DNA of 64,000 nucleotides from Aedoeadaptatus ivorii. GTDB lineage: Bacteria; Bacillota; Clostridia; Tissierellales; Peptoniphilaceae. Position numbers and translations under genes: made by a program. The stretch lies in assembly GCF_900638585.1 (NCBI RefSeq), contig NZ_LR134523.1:708001-772000 (forward strand). Reading direction: 5' to 3'. Positions within the stretch are counted from its first letter, which is position 1, and every line of letters begins with the position of its first letter. Shown here piece by piece: positions 1 through 7,957 of the stretch. The notes below the pieces were generated by a model. The model was not told the DNA's origin and ran no database searches. It was given only the letters and a program-made list of their open reading frames with translations.

Positions 1-699
1 GGGCTCTGTCTTTTTTGTAAAGACCGCATCCACCGCCGCGACGATTTTTTCTCGAATCCGGGCCGAAGGGAGGATCTCCAAACTTTCGGCGACGCCGGTG
101 CAGTAGTTTACGACGTGGCAGATGTTCGCATAATACATCCCCATCTCCTTGGCGAGCACCACTTCGGGCACATTTGTCATACCCACCACGTCTCCGCCGA
201 TGGAAGCGTAGAATCGAATTTCCGCCCGGCTTTCAAAGCGCGGCCCCTCGGTGGTGACATAGATGCCGCGGGGCAACTTTTCTCCATAGGCTTCCTCGAA
301 GAGGCGATTGAGTTCTTCGTCGTAGGGCGCATCCATGGCGATGTGTTTCGCCACCGTCTCCGTGCCGTCGTAGAAGGTTGAAGGCCGGGTCTTGGTAAAG
401 TCCAAAAAATCGTCCGTCAGCACGACGTCGTTGGGGGCATATTTCTTCTTCAAACTGCCGACGGCGCTGATCCCGTAGACTTCGGTGACGCCGATTTCGT
501 GAAGCGCCCAGATATTCGCCTTATAGGGGACGACATGGGGCGGGATATTGTGACCGGTGCCGTGGCGCGAGACAAAAACATAGGGTTTGTCTTCGGGATA
601 CATTAACTTCGCCTCGCCGTAGGGCGTGGTCATAATTTCTTCTCTTGCGGGAGAAAACGGCGCTTCAAATCCCGTTCCTCCGATAATTCCATAGTGCAT
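1..699 (-). CDS. MTAP-family nucleoside phosphorylase (probably 6-oxopurine or methylthioinosine type), 3' end cut by window
   Basis: This gene reads leftward out of the window; 233 N-terminal codons are present and the C-terminus is missing. It matches the trimeric purine nucleoside/methylthioadenosine phosphorylase family: GIIGGTG near the start (phosphate loop), SRHG at 44-47 followed by PPH, a GPRFESRAE block at 152-160 and MTNVPE at 174-179. These enzymes split a purine (deoxy/methylthio)nucleoside with phosphate to free base and sugar-1-phosphate. Adenine-specific MTAPs carry two aspartates in a TDYD motif. Here the aligned segment reads VNYC (N198, C200), which suggests a hypoxanthine/guanine or methylthioinosine substrate. 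The ATG is preceded by a GAGG Shine-Dalgarno. It is divergent from an MtnA-like gene, whose enzyme family uses the sugar phosphate this enzyme would release. The family call is firm; the exact substrate is inferred. Confidence 0.85.
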   Translation of the reverse strand, partial: MHYGIIGGTGFEAPFSPAREEIMTTPYGEAKLMYPEDKPYVFVSRHGTGHNIPPHVVPYKANIWALHEIGVTEVYGISAVGSLKKKYAPNDVVLTDDFLDFTKTRPSTFYDGTETVAKHIAMDAPYDEELNRLFEEAYGEKLPRGIYVTTEGPRFESRAEIRFYASIGGDVVGMTNVPEVVLAKEMGMYYANICHVVNYCTGVAESLEILPSARIREKIVAAVDAVFTKKTEP

Positions 700-735
700 G
701 ATAACCTCGTTTCCTTTTCCTGAATATGTTACTAT

Positions 736-741
736 TATAAT
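736..741 (+). promoter_or_regulatory. -10 box of the MtnA-like operon
   Basis: A perfect TATAAT lies 18 bp before the ATG of the MtnA-like gene in the 59-bp divergent gap. No convincing -35 is visible. A purine-rich AGAGGGGG Shine-Dalgarno follows at 746-753. Confidence 0.5.
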
Positions 742-758
742 ATATAGAGGGGGTTATT

Positions 759-1817
759 ATGCAATTTGACCAAGATTTGGCATATATGTTACAGGCGGAT
801 CACGTCGCCCGGTACGAACAGGGCTGTGTCTATATATTGGACCGAAGAATTTATCCGATCCGCGTAGAATATGTGGCGTGCCGCGACCATATCGAAGTGC
901 GCGACGCCCTCAGAAATATGGTGACCCAATCCGCCGGGCCCTATACGGCGGCGGCAATGGGGATGGCGCTTGCGGCGTACGAATCCCGTACTTTGCGGGG
1001 CGAAGAGCGTCTTTCCTATTTGCGGGAGGCGGCGTATACCATTTCCAACGCCCGTCCCACCACCGCCAATCGCATGGCGCAGGTGACCCAAGGGGCCCTC
1101 GCCATCGCCGAGGCGGCGATCGACGATCCCGATTTGGATCTAAAGATTCGTGACTACGGCATTCGATCCATGAAACAGCGCTACGACGCCATTCATACGG
1201 TGGCGAAGCATTTTATGGAGGTGATGCCGGATACGGGTACGGTGATGACCCAGTGCTTCGGCGAGACGATTATCGGCATGTTGGCGCGCGAGATTCGAAA
1301 GCGCGGAAAGGACATCTCGTTTGTCTGCCCCGAAACTCGCCCCTTTTTGCAGGGTGCGCGGTTTACCGCTTCGGTGCTTCAGGACATGGGCATCGACGTT
1401 ACGGTCATTACCGACAATATGGTCTGCGCCTATATGGAAAATGTCGGCGTCGATATCTTCACCTCGGCCGCCGATTCCATCTGTATGGACGGCAGCATCG
1501 TAAACAAGGTGGGCACCCACCAGATCGCCATCGTGGCAAAGCGCTTCGGCGTGCCCTATTATGCGACGGGCATTCCCGATATGGACATTGAAAATGCCGA
1601 TGCGGTGACGATCGAGATGCGCGATCCCGAAGAGAGCCTAAGCTGCCACGGCATAAAGCATACGCTCGACGGGGTAAAGGGATGGTACCCGGCTTTTGAC
1701 ATCACGCCGCCGGAGGCAGTAACGGGCATCGTCACCGATTTGGGCATCTACGCCCCCGAAGATCTACAGCGCTATAAGGAAAGAAAGGGAGAGGGCGATT
1801 TTTATTTCGCCGTGTAG
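759..1817 (+). CDS. MtnA-like sugar-1-phosphate isomerase (eIF2B/MtnA family)
   Basis: The 352-residue protein belongs to the eIF-2B alpha/MtnA/ribose-1,5-bisphosphate isomerase family. The best match is to methylthioribose-1-phosphate isomerase, which converts an aldose-1-phosphate to the 1-phosphoketose in methionine salvage or the DHAP shunt. Visible family signatures are ETRPFLQGAR (192-201), the ITDN block (217-220), and SAAD...NKVGT (236-253). The expected catalytic pair is present as C166 (MTQCFG) and D239. The N-terminal RGAP motif found in typical MtnA is not recognisable; the equivalent stretch reads QSAGPY. It is divergent from an MTAP-family phosphorylase, a logical partner. No aldolase or MTR kinase is nearby, so whether the substrate is methylthioribose-1-P, 5-deoxyribose-1-P or ribose-1-P is open. 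Confidence 0.8.
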   Translation: MQFDQDLAYMLQADHVARYEQGCVYILDRRIYPIRVEYVACRDHIEVRDALRNMVTQSAGPYTAAAMGMALAAYESRTLRGEERLSYLREAAYTISNARPTTANRMAQVTQGALAIAEAAIDDPDLDLKIRDYGIRSMKQRYDAIHTVAKHFMEVMPDTGTVMTQCFGETIIGMLAREIRKRGKDISFVCPETRPFLQGARFTASVLQDMGIDVTVITDNMVCAYMENVGVDIFTSAADSICMDGSIVNKVGTHQIAIVAKRFGVPYYATGIPDMDIENADAVTIEMRDPEESLSCHGIKHTLDGVKGWYPAFDITPPEAVTGIVTDLGIYAPEDLQRYKERKGEGDFYFAV

Positions 1818-1820
1818 AGA

Positions 1821-2390
1821 ATGAAAGATACACAGTTAGAAGAGAAGATCGAATTTATATATACGCTGGAACGGATGAAAAACGTCTATCGCCGCACGAA
1901 ACTCTTGCACGAGGCGCGCTACGAAAACGACGCGGAACACAGCTTTCACATCGCCGCCATGGCGCACATTTTGCGCGACTTTGCGCCGGAAGACGTGGAT
2001 TTTGAGCGCGTGCTCCTATTGCTCCTATACCACGATGTGGTGGAGATCGAGGCGGGAGACACCTTCGCCTACGATGCCGAGGGCAACAAGTCGAAATTGG
2101 AGCGGGAAATTCGCGCGGCGGACAGCCTATTCGGCATCTTGCCGGAGGCGTCGGCGCGCAAGACGCGGGCGCTTTGGGACGAATTCGAAGCCCAAGAGAC
2201 GCCCGAGTCCCATTTCGCCTTGGCGATGGACCGCATGCAGCCGATCCTTTTAAATGTCGCCACCGGCGGAAATTCCTGGAACGAACACGCCGTCAAGATG
2301 GAAGATGTACTCGTTCGCATGGAGCCCATTAAGCGGTATCCGGCGCTGTACGACTATATGTACGAGAAGGTATCCGCATTTTTCGAATAA
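1821..2390 (+). CDS. HD-domain 5'-nucleotidase-like protein (YfbR/HD_3 family)
   Basis: The 189-residue protein carries the metal-binding HD signature of the YfbR-like hydrolases: NDAEHSFHIA near residue 37, then YHDVVEIEAGDTFAYD near residue 70. E. coli YfbR dephosphorylates 5'-deoxyribonucleoside monophosphates, and a nucleotidase role fits the neighbouring nucleoside phosphorylase and sugar-phosphate isomerase. It starts 3 nt after the previous stop without a strong Shine-Dalgarno, so translation is probably coupled. Its length is normal for the family. Substrate specificity cannot be read from the sequence. Confidence 0.8.
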   Translation: MKDTQLEEKIEFIYTLERMKNVYRRTKLLHEARYENDAEHSFHIAAMAHILRDFAPEDVDFERVLLLLLYHDVVEIEAGDTFAYDAEGNKSKLEREIRAADSLFGILPEASARKTRALWDEFEAQETPESHFALAMDRMQPILLNVATGGNSWNEHAVKMEDVLVRMEPIKRYPALYDYMYEKVSAFFE

Positions 2391-2402
2391 AGGGGGTAGA
2401 AT

Positions 2403-3107
2403 ATGACCAAAATTTTGTTGGTGGAGGACGAGACCTCTATCCGCAAATTTATTAAAATCAATTTGGAACGGGAAGACTATACGGTCTTCGAAGCGGCAAG
2501 CGGCGAAGACGGCTTAGAGATTGCAGAGCAAGAAAAGCCCGATATCGTGCTCTTGGATATTATGCTTCCGGGGATCGACGGCTTTGAGGTCTGCGACCGG
2601 CTCCGCAAATCCTTTCCCAATCTGGGAATCATTATGTTGACCGCAAAAGCAGAGGACTACGACAAGATCATGGGCCTGCAAAGCGGCACCGACGACTATT
2701 TGACCAAGCCCTTTAACCCCACCGAGCTTACGCTCCGCATAAAGAGCTTGGAACGCCGCCTTATCGGCGATGCCGTCGACGAAAAGGAAGAGCGCTTTAT
2801 CGAAAGCGGAATCTTTCGCGTCGACGTCTACGGACATAAATTTTATCGCGACAAGACGGAAATCGAGCTCACGCCGACGGAACACGAAATCGTAAAGCTC
2901 TTTATGAACAATGTAAATCGTGCCTTAAGCCGCGACGAAATCTTAAATGCGGTGTGGGGCGAGGAATTTTTGGGCGACAGCAAAATCGTCGATGTGAACA
3001 TCCGCCGCCTCCGCTCAAAAATCGAAGACGATGCGGCACACCCACGCTATATCGAGACCGTCTGGGGGGTCGGTTACCGCTGGAAGAGTTTTGAAGAGGA
3101 GCAATGA
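2403..3107 (+). CDS. OmpR/PhoB-family response regulator
   Basis: The 234-residue protein has a receiver domain (1-120) with the acidic pocket VEDE, phospho-acceptor D52 (LLDIMLPG) and the conserved lysine in LTKPFNP. A winged-helix DNA-binding domain (about 135-230) ends in the typical VWGVGYRW motif. It is a DNA-binding transcriptional regulator phosphorylated by the kinase encoded immediately downstream; the two genes overlap by 4 bp (ATGA). An AAGGGGG Shine-Dalgarno precedes the ATG. Target genes are not evident, but the following lipoprotein and membrane protein genes are in the same apparent operon. It resembles the PhoB/VicR type, without enough evidence to name it. Confidence 0.95.
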   Translation: MTKILLVEDETSIRKFIKINLEREDYTVFEAASGEDGLEIAEQEKPDIVLLDIMLPGIDGFEVCDRLRKSFPNLGIIMLTAKAEDYDKIMGLQSGTDDYLTKPFNPTELTLRIKSLERRLIGDAVDEKEERFIESGIFRVDVYGHKFYRDKTEIELTPTEHEIVKLFMNNVNRALSRDEILNAVWGEEFLGDSKIVDVNIRRLRSKIEDDAAHPRYIETVWGVGYRWKSFEEEQ

Positions 3108-4510
3108 AACATTCCATTCGAAAGACCATGACGCGAAATTTCGTGCTCTTGGTGCTCCTTACGGTCACGCTGTTGGATTTGGCGTTGATATTTGGATTTC
3201 GCCAGTACACCTATAACGGATTAAAATATTTTTTGGATCAACAACTCAACAGCTCGATGTATACCTATTCGAAATATTTCAAAAATATGACCCCCGAAAA
3301 GTTGATCGAGCGGGACTATGAAATGTTGTTCAATCAATTTGAAGGCCAGGTGCAATTGGTCGATGCAGACGGCGGGCTAATATATGACTCCATCGGCGGG
3401 ATCAACGACCCCGTACGGGAATACACCGACGTGCAGACGGCGCAAAAGGGGAAGAAGGGTGTGCGCATCGGCAAAGTCCCCTTCTCCGACACCTCGGTGA
3501 TGTCCGTCTCCCGCCCGCTCGTTTCCGATGACGGGAAGGTACTCGGCGTCTTGCGCTTTACCTCTTCCTTGGGACCGGCGCAGCGATCCGTCTTAAAGCT
3601 CAGCCGCTACCTTTTGCTCTTGACCGCCATCGTCGCGGCGATCGCGACCTTGATCAGCCGCCTGCTCGCCAAGACCATTACTCAACCCATCGAAGAAATC
3701 CAGTCCATCGCCATTCAACTCGCAGACGGACAGTATAAAAAGCGGATCGAGATCGATCGGGACGACGAATTGGGGCGCTTGGCGCGCTCGATCAATACCC
3801 TGGCGGCGGAGATTCTGCGAAAGGAGCAGGTCAAAAACGACTTTATCTCCTCTATATCCCACGAGCTGCGTACGCCCCTGACTTCGATCAAAGGCTGGGC
3901 GGCGATCCTTGAAGACGCGGAAAAGACCGACGAGGTCGTACTAAAAGAAGGGCTCGAAATCATCGAGGGGGAGGCGGATCGGCTGTCGAAAATGGTCGAA
4001 GAGCTCCTGGATTTTTCGCGCTATATTTCCGGTCGCATTACGCTTAAAAAAGACCAATTCGACATCACCTCCACCTGTACCGAAGTGCTTCGGCAGATGA
4101 AGCCCCGGGCGGTCAACGAAGAGATTCGCCTGATGGATGAGATCAACGACGAAGTCGTCGTCGTAACCGGCGACGAGGACCGATTGCGTCAGGTGCTGAT
4201 CAATCTGATCGACAATGCGATCAAATTTACAGAGGCCGGCGGTTGGGTCGTGCTCGAGGCGCGCAAAAACTTTCCGTATTATGAGATGCTCGTCTCGGAC
4301 AACGGCGTCGGCATGGACGAAGAGGAATTAAAGCTCGCCAAAGAGAAGTTCTACAAGGGCAAACACTCCAATTCCCATTCCGGCTTGGGCCTTTCCATCG
4401 CCGAAGAAATTATCAAACTCCACGACGGAGAAATCCGCATCACGTCGGAAAAAGGGACGGGAACCACCATACGCGTACGCATTCCCCTGGAAAAAGAGGT
4501 GCAAGGATGA
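3104..4510 (+). CDS. Membrane-bound sensor histidine kinase (HAMP-HisKA-HATPase)
   Basis: The 468-residue kinase has TM1 (about 13-32), an extracytoplasmic sensor of about 135 residues, TM2 (about 168-188), a HAMP linker, a HisKA domain with phospho-acceptor H253 in SISHELRTPL, and a HATPase domain with N-box NLIDNAIKF, G1 DNGVGMD and G2 SGLGLSI. It autophosphorylates in response to an envelope signal and passes phosphate to the regulator encoded upstream, with which it overlaps by 4 bp. Its own stop overlaps the next ATG by 4 bp. The sensor resembles the double-Cache/PDC layout of many Firmicutes kinases, but I cannot name the ligand. Confidence 0.95.
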   Translation: MKHSIRKTMTRNFVLLVLLTVTLLDLALIFGFRQYTYNGLKYFLDQQLNSSMYTYSKYFKNMTPEKLIERDYEMLFNQFEGQVQLVDADGGLIYDSIGGINDPVREYTDVQTAQKGKKGVRIGKVPFSDTSVMSVSRPLVSDDGKVLGVLRFTSSLGPAQRSVLKLSRYLLLLTAIVAAIATLISRLLAKTITQPIEEIQSIAIQLADGQYKKRIEIDRDDELGRLARSINTLAAEILRKEQVKNDFISSISHELRTPLTSIKGWAAILEDAEKTDEVVLKEGLEIIEGEADRLSKMVEELLDFSRYISGRITLKKDQFDITSTCTEVLRQMKPRAVNEEIRLMDEINDEVVVVTGDEDRLRQVLINLIDNAIKFTEAGGWVVLEARKNFPYYEMLVSDNGVGMDEEELKLAKEKFYKGKHSNSHSGLGLSIAEEIIKLHDGEIRITSEKGTGTTIRVRIPLEKEVQG

Positions 4511-5040
4511 AGAAATTCTGGGTATTCCTATTGTTGTTTCTCGTCGCCTGCAGCCCCGCCAAAGAAGAGAATTACCAGACCATAGAAAAACCCGAAATGA
4601 ATCGCGCGCCGCTGCAGGGCCGCTGGATCGTCACCAATGTCCAGTATTTGGCGGATGACTCCAAAGATCCGGCCGCCATTGTCGGCTCGGACGCGTTTTT
4701 TTCCTCGAATGTCGCGTTGTTTCACGATCAAAGGACCGACTATCCGAGCTATACGGTGCGAAAAGGCAGCACTGACTATTTTATGAAATTGCGATATAAT
4801 ATGACGAAAGAACAGGTGGGGATCACCGCCGAAAAACTGTTCGTCATCGACGTATACGACGGGGAAACGCTCTTGTTCACCGTATTTCGGGAAAAAGAAG
4901 ACATAGCCTATATCGACCTGTACGGCAATTTGATGCAGCTGGTAAAGACCAAAAAGGGCTTGGACGATCGACAGGTCGAGGATCTGCTGGACGGCGCCGT
5001 GCCAGAGAAGAAATACTATTCCAGCAATCCCGGCAAGTAG
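4507..5040 (+). CDS. Putative lipoprotein of the two-component operon
   Basis: The 177-residue protein begins with a short signal peptide ending in a lipobox (LVAC, cysteine about residue 15), followed by a mature domain rich in charged and aromatic residues. It should be lipid-anchored on the outer face of the membrane. It starts inside the stop codon of the kinase gene (ATGA overlap), so it is co-translated with it and could modulate the sensor or be part of its regulon. I recognise no domain family. Its dependence on the kinase is inference from gene order only. Confidence 0.7.
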   Translation: MKKFWVFLLLFLVACSPAKEENYQTIEKPEMNRAPLQGRWIVTNVQYLADDSKDPAAIVGSDAFFSSNVALFHDQRTDYPSYTVRKGSTDYFMKLRYNMTKEQVGITAEKLFVIDVYDGETLLFTVFREKEDIAYIDLYGNLMQLVKTKKGLDDRQVEDLLDGAVPEKKYYSSNPGK

Positions 5041-5049
5041 GAGGAAGCA

Positions 5050-5403
5050 ATGGTACAAAAAATTTCAAACAGCTTAAACGGAAACCTGCAGTATATCGGC
5101 ATACTCTTGATCGCCGTCGTCGTGGCGTTGATCATTACCTTTATCATGAATATGATGGGAAAACGCATGAAATTCCTGCGCTACATTCCCGGTCTCGTGC
5201 TGGTCTTTGTCGGCATGTTTTCTCTGATCATGGTCCTGAATCGACTGTTTGAGCGCGCGAGTTTAAACAATATTTTTATCTCTTTGGTTTGCATCACCGC
5301 AGGCATTTGCTCGCTTCTGTGCGCCCTGTGCATCGGCATCTACAACAAAGATCGCTATCCCGCACCGCGTCCGCAAGACGAGCGCCGACGAAGAGAATCC
5401 TAA
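5050..5403 (+). CDS. Small three-helix membrane protein
   Basis: The 117-residue protein has three hydrophobic segments (about 15-36, 44-64 and 73-94) and a short basic C-terminal tail rich in arginine. A TAGGAGGAAGC Shine-Dalgarno region precedes the ATG. It is the last gene of the two-component operon and is followed by a strong bidirectional terminator. I do not recognise a family; a role as a membrane partner of the sensor or lipoprotein is only suggested by position. Confidence 0.65.
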   Translation: MVQKISNSLNGNLQYIGILLIAVVVALIITFIMNMMGKRMKFLRYIPGLVLVFVGMFSLIMVLNRLFERASLNNIFISLVCITAGICSLLCALCIGIYNKDRYPAPRPQDERRRRES

Positions 5404-5414
5404 TCCATACAATA

Positions 5415-5456
5415 AAAAACGGCTATACACCGCACGATGCGGGTATAGCCGTTTTT
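5415..5456. terminator. Bidirectional intrinsic terminator
   Basis: A 14-bp perfect stem (5415-5428 with 5443-5456) contains an inner 5-bp helix (5430-5434 with 5438-5442) and carries A-tracts on the left and T-tracts on the right. It serves the plus-strand two-component operon and the converging ychF gene. Confidence 0.9.
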
Positions 5457-5460
5457 GTAT

Positions 5461-6546
5461 TTACACATTGAACTTAAAATTGACGACGTCGCCGTCTTGG
5501 ATTACATAGTCCTTGCCTTCGCTGCGGATCAGTCCCTTGTCGCGCGCTTTGGCGACGGACCCCGCTTCGACGAGGTCTTCATAGGCGATGGTGTCGGCCT
5601 TTATAAAGCCGCGCTGTATGTCGCTGTGGATTTTTCCGGCAGCCTCCGGGGCCTTAGAACCCGCCTTGACGGTCCAGGCGCGGGATTCCATTTCGCCGGT
5701 GGTCAAAAAGCTGATCAGCCCCAGTAGGCTATAGGAAGCCTTGACGAGTCGATCGAGTCCGGAGTCGCGAAGCCCCAGCGCCTTGAGAAATTCCGGTTTG
5801 CTTTCCTCGTCCAAAGCCGCGATTTCCTCCTCGATGGCCGCGGAGATGACAATGGTTTCGTCTCCTTCGGCGTCGGCATACGCGCGCACCGAATCGACAT
5901 AGCGATTGCCGTCTGCCACGTCTTCTTCGGAGACATTGGCGGCGTAGATAACGGGTTTCATGGTCAGTAAGCTGAACGAGGACAAGAGCTTTCGCTCGTC
6001 TTCGGTATAGTCCAAAGATCTCGCCGGTTTCTCTGCGTGTAATGCGTCGAGGATGCGTTCGATCAGCTCTTTTTCCGGCAGGAGGCTCTTATCGCCTTTT
6101 AACTGTTTTTTGACTTTCTCCAGGCGTTTTTCCAGCACTTCGAGGTCCGAGAAGATCAGCTCCAATGTGATCGTCTCGATGTCTCGAAGGGGATCGATAC
6201 CGCCGTCTACGTGGATGATGTTTGAATCTTCGAAGCAGCGGACGACGTGGATCAATGCGTCGACTTCTCGGATATGAGAAAGAAACTGGTTGCCGAGACC
6301 CTCGCCCTTGCTCGCGCCCTTGACGAGTCCCGCGATATCGGCGAATTCGATGGTGGCATAGACGATGCGCTCAGAATGGCTCATTTCGCTCAGTACGCTG
6401 AGGCGCGGGTCCTTGACCGTGACCATGCCCACATTGGGCTCGATGGTGGCGAAGGGATAATTGGCGGCTTCGGCACCGGCCTGTGTAATGGCGTTAAATA
6501 ATGTGGACTTGCCGACATTGGGCAGTCCGATAATTCCTAATTTCAT
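5461..6546 (-). CDS. ychF: Redox-regulated ATPase/GTPase YchF (Obg family)
   Basis: The 361-residue P-loop protein starts with GLPNVGKSTLFNAIT (G1) and the family-typical ANYPFATIEPN segment, and ends with a TGS domain containing the YVIQDGDVV stretch. YchF/OLA1 proteins bind ATP and associate with the ribosome; they affect translation initiation and stress responses. Length and start agree with the family. A GGGGAGA Shine-Dalgarno lies before the ATG, and an extended -10 promoter is visible at 6575-6583. It is a single-gene unit ending at the bidirectional terminator. Confidence 0.96.
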   Translation of the reverse strand: MKLGIIGLPNVGKSTLFNAITQAGAEAANYPFATIEPNVGMVTVKDPRLSVLSEMSHSERIVYATIEFADIAGLVKGASKGEGLGNQFLSHIREVDALIHVVRCFEDSNIIHVDGGIDPLRDIETITLELIFSDLEVLEKRLEKVKKQLKGDKSLLPEKELIERILDALHAEKPARSLDYTEDERKLLSSFSLLTMKPVIYAANVSEEDVADGNRYVDSVRAYADAEGDETIVISAAIEEEIAALDEESKPEFLKALGLRDSGLDRLVKASYSLLGLISFLTTGEMESRAWTVKAGSKAPEAAGKIHSDIQRGFIKADTIAYEDLVEAGSVAKARDKGLIRSEGKDYVIQDGDVVNFKFNV

Positions 6547-6574
6547 AAACTCTCCCCTTTACGATTTCCCGGCT

Positions 6575-6583
6575 ATTATATCA
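6575..6583 (-). promoter_or_regulatory. Extended -10 promoter of ychF
   Basis: The minus strand reads TGATATAAT, a perfect -10 with the TGn extension, about 30 bp upstream of the ychF start. The -35 position is poor, as expected for extended -10 promoters. Confidence 0.6.
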
Positions 6584-6612
6584 TAGTTTTACGGGGCGTT
6601 TTCGTCCATAGA

Positions 6613-6641
6613 TTCCATTTTATCAGGCGATCATGTATAAT
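6613..6641 (+). promoter_or_regulatory. Promoter of the ABC transporter operon
   Basis: TATAAT at 6636-6641 is preceded at 17 bp by a weak TTCCAT. A GCGAGGTGA Shine-Dalgarno follows and the ABC ATPase ATG is at 6665. The gap of 118 bp also holds the divergent ychF promoter. Confidence 0.55.
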
Positions 6642-6664
6642 GGTAAAGTAAAGCGAGGTGAATC

Positions 6665-7957
6665 ATGAGTGCTATAGTAGTGCGGGAACTCTCTAAAAAA
6701 TATCGAAAAAATGTAGTTTTAGACGGTGTAAATTTAGAGGTTTTCGACGGAGAAATTTTTTCTTTAATGGGCTTAAAAGATTCCGGTAAGACCACTTTGG
6801 CTCGGATTCTCTTTAAGTTCTTAAAACCGACCGCGGGCAGCGTATCCATTTTTGACATGGACGCCCAAAAAGAAGATCGGTCCGTAAAAGAATTTACGGG
6901 ATATGTACCGGAAGATGTTTGGATTTACGATAACCTGAAGCCGATGGCGATTTTTAAGACCACCTTGGGTTTTCACGGTTTAAAAAATACCGACGAGATT
7001 CAATCGTTAATGGATTATTTCGAATTGGACAATCGGCATAAATTCGTCGACTTGACGGATTCTCAGCGCAAACGCGTTGCCATTATCAACGCTCTGATTC
7101 CGAAACCGAAGCTGATCGTGATCGACGATCCGACCAAGGACCTCAGTCCGCCGATGATCGAGAAATTGTTTACTCATCTGAAGCGACTGCAGCAAGCGGA
7201 AGGCCTTTCGGTCTTGTTGCTTACCGACAATCTTTCCGTAGGGCAGCGCTACGGCGACCGTGGCGCCTATCTTGCCGACGGCAGGATCGTGGGCATGGAG
7301 TACTTAAAGGAAAAGTATACCAACGACAAGGTGCTCCGCATTTTCGACGAAGTGATTTCTGTACGCGCCTTTGAAGAGATCGGCGCGCGCTTAATCCGCG
7401 ACGAAGCGGGGAATGTAGAGTTCTTCTACGACGGCTATTTGCCGACTTTGACGACGGTGCTGCACCAAGAAAAGGTAAAAAATTATATCTTGGAAGACGC
7501 CCTGCTCGAAAACAAGATCGACGCTTTCGAATCGGGCTATGACGGCACGAGCGCATCCTATGCGCCGGATACGACGGTCACCTTCGACCGGGCCAATGTC
7601 GCCGGCGTTTCGACAGAAGGGGAAGAGGATACGATCCTCGCCTACGATAAGGACGAGCTCGAGATCGCCGAACGCGGCGACGATGCGATCACCGCACCGT
7701 ACGCCCCGGCAGCGCCGAGGGATGCGCTCGATCCGGCCGAAGAGGTGACGCCTATCGAAACGCAATCCGACGAGCCGATCGCGCTCCAAAAGACGCCGGA
7801 CGAAGGCACTTTGCCGGCGCCGGAGGAAGGCGAGGCGGCGGACGGCGCCATCGAAGTCGAAGCGCCCGAGGATACGGAAAAGATCCGTCCCGCCGACGAT
7901 TACGGCAGGATCAATCCGTCCAAGTACAATTTTGACATCGGAAAGGAGGAAGAATAA
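6665..7957 (+). CDS. ABC transporter ATP-binding protein with degenerate catalytic motifs and an acidic C-terminal extension
   Basis: The N-terminal 220 residues are an ABC-2-type ATPase domain. Walker A is intact (GLKDSGKTT, 36-44). The other motifs are eroded: the signature is LTDSQ (130-134) instead of LSGGQ, Walker B ends IDD with D155 where the catalytic glutamate belongs, the D-loop is LSP instead of LDP, and the H-switch histidine position reads TDN (187-189). Residues about 220-285 form an extra folded region. About 290-430 is a low-complexity tail rich in Glu, Asp, Ala and Pro. The gene overlaps the start of an ABC-2 permease by one base, so together they form a transporter of unknown substrate. 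ATP binding looks possible; hydrolysis may be slow or absent. Confidence 0.88.
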   Translation: MSAIVVRELSKKYRKNVVLDGVNLEVFDGEIFSLMGLKDSGKTTLARILFKFLKPTAGSVSIFDMDAQKEDRSVKEFTGYVPEDVWIYDNLKPMAIFKTTLGFHGLKNTDEIQSLMDYFELDNRHKFVDLTDSQRKRVAIINALIPKPKLIVIDDPTKDLSPPMIEKLFTHLKRLQQAEGLSVLLLTDNLSVGQRYGDRGAYLADGRIVGMEYLKEKYTNDKVLRIFDEVISVRAFEEIGARLIRDEAGNVEFFYDGYLPTLTTVLHQEKVKNYILEDALLENKIDAFESGYDGTSASYAPDTTVTFDRANVAGVSTEGEEDTILAYDKDELEIAERGDDAITAPYAPAAPRDALDPAEEVTPIETQSDEPIALQKTPDEGTLPAPEEGEAADGAIEVEAPEDTEKIRPADDYGRINPSKYNFDIGKEEE

